The notes under the pieces are model-generated. The model saw only the letters and a program-made list of their open reading frames with translations, ran no database searches and was not told the DNA's origin. From Syntrophus sp. (in: bacteria) (GTDB lineage Bacteria; Desulfobacterota; Syntrophia; Syntrophales; UBA8958): 5,599 nt of DNA. Each line of letters opens with the position of its first letter. The first letter of the stretch is position 1. The stretch lies in the NCBI GenBank assembly GCA_003451635.1, contig DMAT01000178.1, positions 1 to 5,599 on the forward strand, given 5' to 3'. This document shows, one piece after another, positions 1 through 5,046 of this stretch. A program made the position numbers and the translations under genes.

Positions 1-51
1 CCGATCTCTTTCCCTCCCCACTCCTTACCTTGGAAAACGCCCTTCTCTCAT

Positions 52-80
52 TTGACATTCAGCATTCCCCTGATTGTTAA
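52..80 (+). promoter_or_regulatory. Candidate sigma-70-type promoter for the small left-hand transcription unit
   Basis: A perfect -35 box TTGACA (52-57) is followed after 17 bp by TGTTAA (75-80), which matches the -10 consensus at only three positions. The start site would fall near 87, about 50 nt before the small ORF at 138. The -35 box is convincing but the -10 is poor, so this is a candidate only. Its support is mainly that a ribosome-binding site and a strong terminator follow on the same strand. Confidence 0.3.
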
Positions 81-137
81 AAAACGTCCTTTTGATTATC
101 TTAGGGCCGAAAGAAACAAAGAGAGGAGGCAAAAGCC

Positions 138-239
138 ATGAGAAAAACAGGAGCCAAAGACAGAGACAGAGAGCAATTTGCCAAGAAGACCGGCAAGACC
201 TGGATTGATCCCATGTGTACACCCGTCGGGACCAGGTAG
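138..239 (+). CDS. Possible 33-residue small protein or leader peptide, function unknown
   Basis: I do not recognise this gene. The ATG at 138 is preceded by AGAGGAGG (122-129), a strong Shine-Dalgarno sequence about 8 nt upstream, and the frame ends in TAG at 237-239. The peptide is basic and hydrophilic for about 20 residues (nine Lys/Arg against four Asp/Glu overall) and ends in KTWIDPMCTPVGTR, with Trp22, one Cys27 and two prolines. It has no signal peptide or membrane segment. A promoter candidate lies upstream and a strong terminator downstream, so the unit could be transcribed alone. It could be a small protein, a leader peptide, a peptide precursor or chance. The Ile-Asp-x-Met-Cys string recalls the C-terminal region of mycofactocin precursors (IDGMC), but the terminal Val-Tyr is absent and no partner enzyme is visible, so I do not assign it. 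Confidence 0.4.
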   Translation: MRKTGAKDRDREQFAKKTGKTWIDPMCTPVGTR

Positions 240-251
240 ACACGATGTGAG

Positions 252-301
252 GAGAGAGGCGTAATAACGAACGCTCTGTGAAAAACCTGCCTCTCTCAGA
301 G
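252..301 (+). other. Foldable segment with overlapping alternative stems ahead of the terminator
   Basis: GAGAGAGGC (252-260) is the exact reverse complement of GCCTCTCTC (289-297), giving a 9-bp stem around a 28-nt loop. Two shorter stems compete with it: AGAGGCG (255-261) with CGCTCT (272-277), with one bulged G, and CTCTG (274-278) with CAGAG (297-301). The pairings are seen directly in the sequence. A regulatory role is inference: none of these stems uses either arm of the terminator at 304-341, so there is no obvious antiterminator. It may simply be a structured 3' untranslated region or the body of a small RNA. Confidence 0.4.
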
Positions 302-303
302 TT

Positions 304-341
304 CAAGGGGCGGGATATGTTGATCCCGCCCCTTGTTTTTT
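304..341 (+). terminator. Strong rho-independent terminator
   Basis: A perfect 13-bp stem, CAAGGGGCGGGAT (304-316) pairing with ATCCCGCCCCTTG (323-335), encloses a 6-nt loop (ATGTTG). Six T residues (336-341) follow directly. The T tract is on one side only, so it acts on + strand transcripts. It closes whatever is transcribed from the left, including the small ORF at 138, and separates it from the dehydrogenase promoter further right. Confidence 0.93.
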
Positions 342-561
342 ATAATCGGTCCAACAGCCTGCCTCATGCAGAAAGATCGTCGCCGCCCATTGAATTGACA
401 AGTCTTGCGGGATTGCCCCTAATAGCCGAGGGCCGCTCCTTCCCGCCCTGCGACAACCATCCCGTTTTTCTTTTAAATGTCCACCTCAAACGTGCAGGAT
501 CAAGTGCATGGTTTTGAATATCAACTTGACGCTGGCCGCCGAACCTTTGGCCCTTTCCATC
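342..561. other. Non-coding stretch between the left terminator and the dehydrogenase promoter
   Basis: I see no convincing gene here; the open frames that cross it run through the terminator or are antisense to the dehydrogenase. A second TTGACA (395-400) is followed after 17 bp by CCTAAT (418-423), a weak promoter candidate because the first two -10 positions are wrong. GCGGGA (407-412) and TCCCGC (441-446) form a short imperfect inverted pair overlapping it. No known riboswitch, tRNA or insertion-sequence end was recognised. Confidence 0.4.
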
Positions 562-590
562 TTGACACACAGAGCCTCTGCCCTTATAGT
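562..590 (+). promoter_or_regulatory. Near-consensus sigma-70 promoter of the acyl-CoA dehydrogenase
   Basis: TTGACA (562-567) and TATAGT (585-590) are separated by exactly 17 bp, so the -35 is perfect and the -10 matches five of six positions. Transcription would start near 597, leaving a leader of about 97 nt before the ATG at 694. It is the best promoter match seen on the + strand and lies in the right place for the dehydrogenase. Confidence 0.7.
570..580. promoter_or_regulatory. Perfect short palindrome in the promoter spacer, candidate operator
   Basis: CAGAG (570-574) and CTCTG (576-580) are perfect inverted arms around one central C, lying wholly between the -35 and -10 boxes of the promoter at 562-590. 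A protein bound there would block RNA polymerase. The palindrome is seen directly; the operator role is inference, and 5-bp arms can arise by chance. Confidence 0.35.
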
Positions 591-591
591 C

Positions 592-605
592 AGACCGCAG
601 ACCGC
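592..605 (+). repeat. Tandem 7-bp repeat (AGACCGC x2) at the predicted transcription start
   Basis: AGACCGC occurs twice head to tail (592-598 and 599-605), directly over the expected start site of the promoter at 562-590. It may be a protein-binding site or a chance duplication. Just downstream, CCGCCATGG (602-610) and CCGGCATGG (624-632) form another near-repeat 22 bp apart. Confidence 0.4.
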
Positions 606-643
606 CATGGAAGAAATATTCTGCCGGCATGGTGATAAAAATA

Positions 644-677
644 ATTTCCGACGGAATTAAGAATATTTGTGACGGAA
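644..677 (+). repeat. Two 13-bp direct repeats exactly 21 bp apart in the dehydrogenase leader
   Basis: ATTTCCGACGGAA (644-656) and ATTTGTGACGGAA (665-677) match at 11 of 13 positions and start 21 bp apart, two helical turns, so both copies face the same side of the DNA. The first copy also contains the palindrome TTCCGACGGAA (646-656). The pair lies between the predicted start site and the ribosome-binding site. This could be an operator for a regulator that binds in tandem, or an element acting in the mRNA. The repeat is seen; the function is inference. Confidence 0.55.
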
Positions 678-693
678 GAGAAGGGAGATTGAA

Positions 694-1944
694 ATGTTTG
701 ATTATTTGCTCACAAAGGAACAATTGGCCATCCGGGATGAGGCCCGGGACCTGGTAAAGTGGGTTCCCCGCCAGATGATCCTTGATATGGATCAGGACAA
801 GATCCGCTTTCCCAAGGAATTTCTCTCCGAGGCGGGGCGCCGGAACCTCCTCGGCTGCCGCTATCCCAGGGAGTGGGGGGGCCGGGGAATGGACTGGGTT
901 ACCACCGCAGCCATCCTGGAGGAGATTGGCACCCTGGGCTACGAGTTTGCCTGTGTCTTCGGCGTCGGCGCGGAACTCGTCTGCGATGCCATCATCCTGC
1001 ACGGGACCGACGCCCTGAAGGAAAAGTATGTCAGACCACTTCTGCGGGGGGACATCTTTGCCGCCGAGTGCCTGACGGAGCCCCGGGGAGGGTCTGATTT
1101 CTTCGGAGCAACGACGAAGGCGGAGGACCGGGGTGATCACTTTGTCCTTAACGGCCAGAAGCGTTTCATCGTAGGAGGCGAGGGGGCGGACTATTTTCTG
1201 GTCTATGCCCGGACCAATTTCGATCCCGCCGCCAAGCCCCAGGATTCGCTCACGGCTTTCATCGTTGACCGGGTGCCCGGAGTGGAGACAAAATACCTCT
1301 ATGGCCTCCTCGGTTGCCGGGGCGGCGGTACCGCCCGCATCGTCTTCAAGGACGCCGTTGTTCCCAAGGAGAACGTCGTGGGGAAGGTCAATGGCGCCTA
1401 CGCCGTCTTCAACACCATGATGATCCCCGAGCGCCTCGGGACGGCCATGATGACCATCGGCGCCGCCCGGCCCGCCATCGAGATCGCCACTAAATACACC
1501 GCCCGGCGCAAGGCCTTCGGCCAGATCATCGCCACCTTCGAGGGGGTGAGCTTCCAGATCGCCGAGGCGGTCATGCTCCTTGATGCGGCCCGGTCCATGG
1601 CTTATACTACGGCCCGGGCGGTGGAAACGGGGCAAGATATGAACCGGATCCGCCGTGCCGTATCCGAAGCTAAGAAGTTCATTACCGAATCCTGCCAGAA
1701 GGTAGTCCACAACTCCATGCAGGTCGTAGGAGGCATCGGTTACACTAACGTCTTTCCCCTGGAACGGATCTACCGGGACATCCGCCTGGCCAGCATCTGG
1801 ACGGGAACGAGTGAGGTCATGTCCATGATTACGGCCCACGAATGGTACCGGGAGTACCTGGGCAAGGAGATCCACACCCGGCCCCGGGATCACGAGGCGG
1901 ACGCCGAGGAGGCCTTCGCAGAGGAAGAGAAGATTTACGAGTGA
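694..1944 (+). CDS. Acyl-CoA dehydrogenase family flavoprotein
   Basis: This 416-residue cytoplasmic FAD enzyme should oxidise an acyl-CoA to the alpha,beta-enoyl-CoA and pass electrons to electron-transfer flavoprotein. The length is slightly above the family's usual 380-400. Family landmarks are the substrate/FAD motif ECLTEPRGGSDF (125-136), the beta-domain stretch near KRFIVGGEGADYFLVYART (156-173), the flavin-contacting RRKAFGQ (271-277) and QVVGGIGYTNVFPLERIYRD (343-362). The catalytic Glu of the common YEGT motif is missing: the site reads IWTGTSE, with Thr370. PERLG (245-249) instead places Glu246 where isovaleryl-CoA and long-chain dehydrogenases carry their base, so activity is plausible. 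A 19-residue acidic tail ends the protein. The start is supported by AAGGGAG (681-687), 6 nt before the ATG. It stands alone, convergent with the tup genes. Substrate unknown; branched-chain, alicyclic or aromatic-derived acyl-CoAs are options. Confidence 0.93.
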   Translation: MFDYLLTKEQLAIRDEARDLVKWVPRQMILDMDQDKIRFPKEFLSEAGRRNLLGCRYPREWGGRGMDWVTTAAILEEIGTLGYEFACVFGVGAELVCDAIILHGTDALKEKYVRPLLRGDIFAAECLTEPRGGSDFFGATTKAEDRGDHFVLNGQKRFIVGGEGADYFLVYARTNFDPAAKPQDSLTAFIVDRVPGVETKYLYGLLGCRGGGTARIVFKDAVVPKENVVGKVNGAYAVFNTMMIPERLGTAMMTIGAARPAIEIATKYTARRKAFGQIIATFEGVSFQIAEAVMLLDAARSMAYTTARAVETGQDMNRIRRAVSEAKKFITESCQKVVHNSMQVVGGIGYTNVFPLERIYRDIRLASIWTGTSEVMSMITAHEWYREYLGKEIHTRPRDHEADAEEAFAEEEKIYE

Positions 1945-2013
1945 TAATTACCTGAGTTTTTTCGATAGCTTGTCACTTAGAATCAAGGTGTTGAATGTTT
2001 AAAAGAAAGACCC

Positions 2014-3282
2014 TTAACCCCGCCGGATCATGTGGACGGCAGTGGCCTTGAAGGATGCGGTAACTGTTGCCCCTGTTCGCAGGTCCAGATCTTCTATCGA
2101 TTGGACGGTCACATAGGCCACGAGGGGAAAGCCGCCGTTCATGTGGACTTTATAGAAGGCGCCGGCGGGACTGATCCGGATTATGACGGACGGGAAGGCG
2201 TTTCTGGCGCTGCTCCGGTCTGGGCGCACGCCTGGGGAGAGAGTTACGTGTTCCGGGCGGATGCAGCAGAGAATCTGCTCCCCCGCCTCGGCCTGACCGG
2301 CGGCCTCCAGGAGAGAGACTTCCCCCAATGTTCCCAGAGGGGTGGATGGGGTGGCATTGATGGGGTCAACACCGCTGAAATCTTTCATCGCATCCACCGT
2401 TTTCTTCAGGAAAGCATGGTCGGAACCATTGACGCCGGCACCGCCGCCGGTAAAAGCGTGCGCCGCCGCCGAGTTACCGCCTTTGTTTACGGCGATCGTC
2501 GCCATGCCCCGCTCGCATTTTATGACCCGGCCCTCGATAATCGTCTCAACGCCAACGAAAGAGGCTATGAATTCATCGATGGGATGATTCATAACTTCTA
2601 CCGGCGGGCCGATCTGGACGATCCGGCCATCGTTCATCACGGCGATCCGGTCGGACAGTCTCAGCGCTTCTCCTTGGTCATGGGTGGCCATAATGGCCGT
2701 CGTTCCCGATGCCCGGAGGACGCGGTTGAGATCTTCGAGGAGTGCTTCCCGGGTCGGGGGATCGAGGGCGGCAAAGGGTTCGTCAAGAAAAAGGAGCTGC
2801 GGTTCTATGGCAAAGGCCCGGGCGAGGCTTGTCCGCTGGGCCTCGCCGCCGGAAAGGGTTTTGGCGGAACGGTCCCGGAGGTGTGCGATTCCGAATTGCT
2901 CCAAACGGGTATTTACGATGGAAACTATTTCTGACGACTTTGCTCCCCGGATCTTCAACCCCGAGGCCACATTGGCGTAAACCGTCGTATCGAAGAGCAG
3001 GGCCTCCTGAAAGACCATCGCCAGGCAGCGTCGGTAGTCAAGGGGAGCCATATCGACGCCGACCTTCTTACCCTGGAAATAAATATCCCCTTTGCCGAGG
3101 CGAATGAGCTGGGAGAGGGCCTGAAGGAGGGTTGTTTTCCCCGCCCCGTTGGGTCCGATGAGGGAGAGAATTTCCCCAGGGACGATATTCAGGGAGGAGA
3201 CATCCAGTATCCGCTTCCCTCCCCGCTGCACCTGGATGTTTTCTCCGCTCAGGATCGGTGAACTTGGCGTGTTCGGGGTCAT
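2014..3282 (-). CDS. tupC: Tungstate ABC transporter ATP-binding protein (TupC-like) with C-terminal TOBE region
   Basis: This 422-residue ATPase should power tungstate (possibly molybdate) import on the inner face of the membrane. The nucleotide-binding domain (about 10-245) has Walker A GPNGAGKTT (43-51), Q-loop Gln92, signature LSGGE (143-147), Walker B LLFLDEP (163-169) and H-loop His201. The C-terminal part resembles the TOBE/Mop oxyanion-binding fold: ETIIEGRVI (246-254), IRPEHVTLS (341-349), SARN (358-361) and the closing FKATAVHMI (411-419). Between residues about 266 and 334 lies an Ala/Gly/Ser-rich stretch of roughly 65 residues, much longer than I would expect there. The start was chosen at 3282 because the ATG overlaps the tupB stop as ATGA and GGGAG (3291-3295) lies 8 nt upstream. 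The frame stays open further upstream only as an antisense-like His/Arg-rich shadow of tupB. A ModC- or WtpC-type name is possible; the TupA/TupB neighbours favour tungstate. Confidence 0.9.
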   Translation of the reverse strand: MTPNTPSSPILSGENIQVQRGGKRILDVSSLNIVPGEILSLIGPNGAGKTTLLQALSQLIRLGKGDIYFQGKKVGVDMAPLDYRRCLAMVFQEALLFDTTVYANVASGLKIRGAKSSEIVSIVNTRLEQFGIAHLRDRSAKTLSGGEAQRTSLARAFAIEPQLLFLDEPFAALDPPTREALLEDLNRVLRASGTTAIMATHDQGEALRLSDRIAVMNDGRIVQIGPPVEVMNHPIDEFIASFVGVETIIEGRVIKCERGMATIAVNKGGNSAAAHAFTGGGAGVNGSDHAFLKKTVDAMKDFSGVDPINATPSTPLGTLGEVSLLEAAGQAEAGEQILCCIRPEHVTLSPGVRPDRSSARNAFPSVIIRISPAGAFYKVHMNGGFPLVAYVTVQSIEDLDLRTGATVTASFKATAVHMIRRG

Positions 3283-3977
3283 CGCGGCCGCTCCCGCTGC
3301 TGTACCCTGGTCAGGACCAGGTTGATGGCAAAGGCGAAAATGAGGAGAATCACGCCGAGAGCAATAGCCACGTCGAAATTGCCCTTGCTGGTTTCCATGA
3401 CCGTGGCCGTTGTCAGGACGCGGGTATAACCCTTGATGTTGCCGCCGACCATGATGGAGGCCCCGACCTCGGAGATGACCCCTCCGAAACCGGCCATGAC
3501 TGCGGCCATGAGGGACAGTTTTGCCTCCTTGATCAGGAGCCAGACCATTTGAAAACGGGTTGCCCCCAGGGCCAGAATCTGGAGTCGTAGTTTCCGCGGT
3601 AACTGCTGCATGGCGGCCAGGGTGATGCCCATGACAATGGGGGTGGCGATGATGGCCTGGGCGATGATTATGGCCAGGGGGGTGTAGAGGATCTCCAGGG
3701 CGCCAAAGGGGCCGTTCCGCCAGAGAAAAATCGTGACGAAGAGCCCGACGACTACCGGCGGCAGGGCCATCCCCGTATTGATGAGGCTGACGACGATCTG
3801 CCGCCCGGGAAACGATGTCAGGGCCACGGCAGTCCCGATGCCGATGCCGATGAAAAGGCTGATCAGGGTAGCCGTCCCCGAGACCTTGAGAGACAGCCAC
3901 GTGATGCCCATAACCTCGGGATCAAGGCTGATAAGCAGGGAAAGGGCCTGTTTGATCCCCTCAAAAATGATATCCAT
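3279..3977 (-). CDS. tupB: Tungstate ABC transporter permease (TupB)
   Basis: This 232-residue inner-membrane protein should form the tungstate channel, probably as a homodimer. About five hydrophobic segments are visible (roughly 25-54, 60-86, 98-122, 155-178 and 203-224). The cytoplasmic coupling loop of ABC permeases (about 133-156) includes LGATRFQMVWLLIKEAKLSL. The stretch AGFGGVISEVGASIMVGGNI (162-181), followed by KGYTRVLTT (182-190), is typical of TupB proteins. Length is normal for the family. The gene follows the regulator after 55 bp, and its stop overlaps the tupC start by 4 bp, so TupB and TupC are probably translationally coupled. The Shine-Dalgarno sequence is weak (GAAGG about 14 nt before the ATG, GGA nearer), so initiation may be modest. 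No terminator or strong promoter was seen between the regulator and tupB, suggesting cotranscription. Confidence 0.93.
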   Translation of the reverse strand: MDIIFEGIKQALSLLISLDPEVMGITWLSLKVSGTATLISLFIGIGIGTAVALTSFPGRQIVVSLINTGMALPPVVVGLFVTIFLWRNGPFGALEILYTPLAIIIAQAIIATPIVMGITLAAMQQLPRKLRLQILALGATRFQMVWLLIKEAKLSLMAAVMAGFGGVISEVGASIMVGGNIKGYTRVLTTATVMETSKGNFDVAIALGVILLIFAFAINLVLTRVQQRERPR

Positions 3978-4032
3978 GTTATTTATCCAGGCCTTCTATC
4001 TTTCGTGAATCAGTTTTTCTGAAGAATTGACG

Positions 4033-4950
4033 TTATTGATCGGCATGGAGAATCTTTCCTGATTCACAAAAATCGTAATGCCCCAGTTTTTCGACGCCTT
4101 TGCGGAACGCATCGGATCTTATCGTGTCGATGAAACTTTGAACGCCCTTTCCAAAGTAGGTTTTTTTATCAAGGATCATATCGAATCGCTCTTTGGTTAC
4201 AGGAAGAAACGAAAGACCAAGCATCCGGGAAACGGATCCGGTGGCCATTCCCACATTCGCCTGGCCGGAGAGGATGGCCAGGCCGACCTCGATATGGGTA
4301 AAGACCTCGTTTTCGTAACCACTAATTCCGTCCGCGCTGATTCCGGCCTTTTTAAGATGATAATCAATGAGCAGGCGGGTACCAGATCCCTCCTGGCGGT
4401 TGACGAAACGGATGCCCGGTTGCTGCAGGTCTTCGATATTACAGATGTTCAGGGGGTTATCGGCGGCGGAGATCAAACCAATATCCCGGTGGAACAGGTT
4501 GACAACGACGGCGTCGATCCGGGGAAGACGGGAAGACAGGTAGGGGGTGTTATATTGCCCGCTTTCCGGATCCCACAGGTGAGACCAGGCAATGTCCGTA
4601 TAGCCCATATTCAGGGCTGCCAGTCCCTCCGTACTTCCCGTATTGGCGGAAAAGATATATAAATCGGGATGCATTCTCCGCAGCGTGGTCTGGAGGATAT
4701 CCAGAATAGGATCGTTGCTCCCCGCCGCGAGGAGGGCTCCGGAGACGGCGGCGCTTTTCTGGCGGGCCTGGGACAAGCCGTCGCGGGCCGTTGTTTCAAT
4801 CCATTCATCGATCAGCTTCTTCGGGAAAATCCACTTCCCCGTGGCGCGAGTCGCCGGTATCCCCCCTTCCCTGATCAGGGCATAAACCTGTTTGTCGTTG
4901 ATGTTAAGATACTTGGCGACCTCTTTGGTGTTCATCATCTCGATGGGCAT
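4033..4950 (-). CDS. One-component regulator: excisionase-type HTH fused to a periplasmic-binding-protein-like sensor domain
   Basis: This 305-residue cytoplasmic protein has no signal peptide. Residues 6-52 form an excisionase/MerR-type helix-turn-helix (NTKEVAKYLNINDKQVYALI, then Gly-Lys-Trp at 38-40 and a DEWI end). After a linker (about 55-78), residues 79-290 resemble the PBP-like domain also found fused to MoeA-type proteins. Landmarks are SANTGSTEGLAAL (101-113), FVNRQEGSGTRLLID (183-197), and a block at 219-262 (HIEVGLAILSGQANVGMATG, then FLPV). The domain family is linked to molybdenum/tungsten metabolism, so the ligand may be tungstate, molybdate or a related cofactor; this is inference. 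It lies between tupA (96 bp upstream) and tupB (55 bp downstream) on the same strand. AAAGGAG (4957-4963) lies 6 nt before the chosen ATG, preferring it over Met5/Met6. Whether it activates or represses cannot be told. Confidence 0.87.
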   Translation of the reverse strand: MPIEMMNTKEVAKYLNINDKQVYALIREGGIPATRATGKWIFPKKLIDEWIETTARDGLSQARQKSAAVSGALLAAGSNDPILDILQTTLRRMHPDLYIFSANTGSTEGLAALNMGYTDIAWSHLWDPESGQYNTPYLSSRLPRIDAVVVNLFHRDIGLISAADNPLNICNIEDLQQPGIRFVNRQEGSGTRLLIDYHLKKAGISADGISGYENEVFTHIEVGLAILSGQANVGMATGSVSRMLGLSFLPVTKERFDMILDKKTYFGKGVQSFIDTIRSDAFRKGVEKLGHYDFCESGKILHADQ

Positions 4951-4970
4951 AAAGGTCTCCTTTCCTGAAG

Positions 4971-4998
4971 CGGGAGCATATTAAATGATCCTCGGGAG
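4971..4998. repeat. Direct repeat CGGGAG x2, 22 bp apart, straddling the -10 box
   Basis: CGGGAG occurs at 4971-4976 and 4993-4998, on either side of the -10 box and start to start 22 bp apart, about two helical turns. The copy at 4993-4998 lies inside the imperfect palindrome at 4985-5003. Six-base repeats are short; the position is the only reason to note them. Confidence 0.3.
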
Positions 4999-5006
4999 AT
5001 TATCAA
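4978..5006 (-). promoter_or_regulatory. Good sigma-70-type promoter for the regulator-tupB-tupC segment
   Basis: Read on the - strand, TTGATA (5006-5001) and TAATAT (4983-4978) are separated by exactly 17 bp. Transcription would start near 4971, giving a leader of about 20 nt that just holds the AAAGGAG site of the regulator gene. It lies in the gap after tupA, so the regulator and tupBC can probably be transcribed independently of tupA. No terminator was seen after tupA, so read-through is also possible. Confidence 0.6.
4985..5003. promoter_or_regulatory. Imperfect inverted repeat in the promoter spacer, candidate operator
   Basis: ATGATC (4985-4990) and GATTAT (4998-5003) are inverted arms matching at five of six positions around 7 bp. 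They fill the spacer between the -10 and -35 boxes of the promoter at 4978-5006 and touch the -35. Such a position suits a repressor, plausibly the regulator encoded immediately downstream acting on its own gene. The arms are short and no second copy was found near tupB, so this is a candidate only. Confidence 0.3.
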
Positions 5007-5046
5007 GACGAAAGGCAACTAATAATGACATATTGTAACAACTTCC

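Noticed and set aside
92..240. A riboswitch of the cyclic-dinucleotide (GEMM) or molybdenum-cofactor type, suggested by GGCAAAAGCC-like strings
   Set aside because: The conserved core elements and tetraloop/receptor layout are absent, and the strings fall over the Shine-Dalgarno site and start of the small ORF.
25..306. A 93-codon - strand frame with a hydrophobic stretch at the left edge
   Set aside because: It overlaps the small + strand unit and begins inside the structured terminator-proximal region. There is no good ribosome-binding site and composition is unconvincing. The hydrophobic stretch comes from the purine-rich + strand.
278..517. A 79-codon + strand frame
   Set aside because: It would be translated through the strong terminator at 304-341, has no ribosome-binding site and resembles nothing.
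607..660. A 17-codon upstream ORF in the dehydrogenase leader
   Set aside because: It has no Shine-Dalgarno sequence before its ATG and is too short to judge.
364..1893. A 509-codon open frame on the - strand, antisense to the dehydrogenase
   Set aside because: It is the shadow of a GC-rich real gene: the protein is Gly/Asp/Pro-rich with no family motif, and the + strand product has full acyl-CoA dehydrogenase motifs.
1945..2013. A bidirectional terminator between the convergent dehydrogenase and tupC genes
   Set aside because: A T6 run is present shortly after the dehydrogenase stop, but I could not find a stem of useful length before it on either strand.
2032..2934. A 300-codon + strand frame across tupC
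   Set aside because: It is antisense to clear Walker A, signature and Walker B coding sequence and has no recognisable motif of its own.
3283..3900. Upstream extension of the tupC frame to a start at 3900
   Set aside because: The extra 206 residues are His/Arg/Gly-rich, lie wholly within tupB in another frame and match no ABC protein. The ATGA overlap and Shine-Dalgarno site fix the start at 3282.
5033..5041. Palindrome TTGTAACAA just after the tupA stop
   Set aside because: It is only 4-bp arms, with no T tract to make a terminator and no second copy to suggest an operator.
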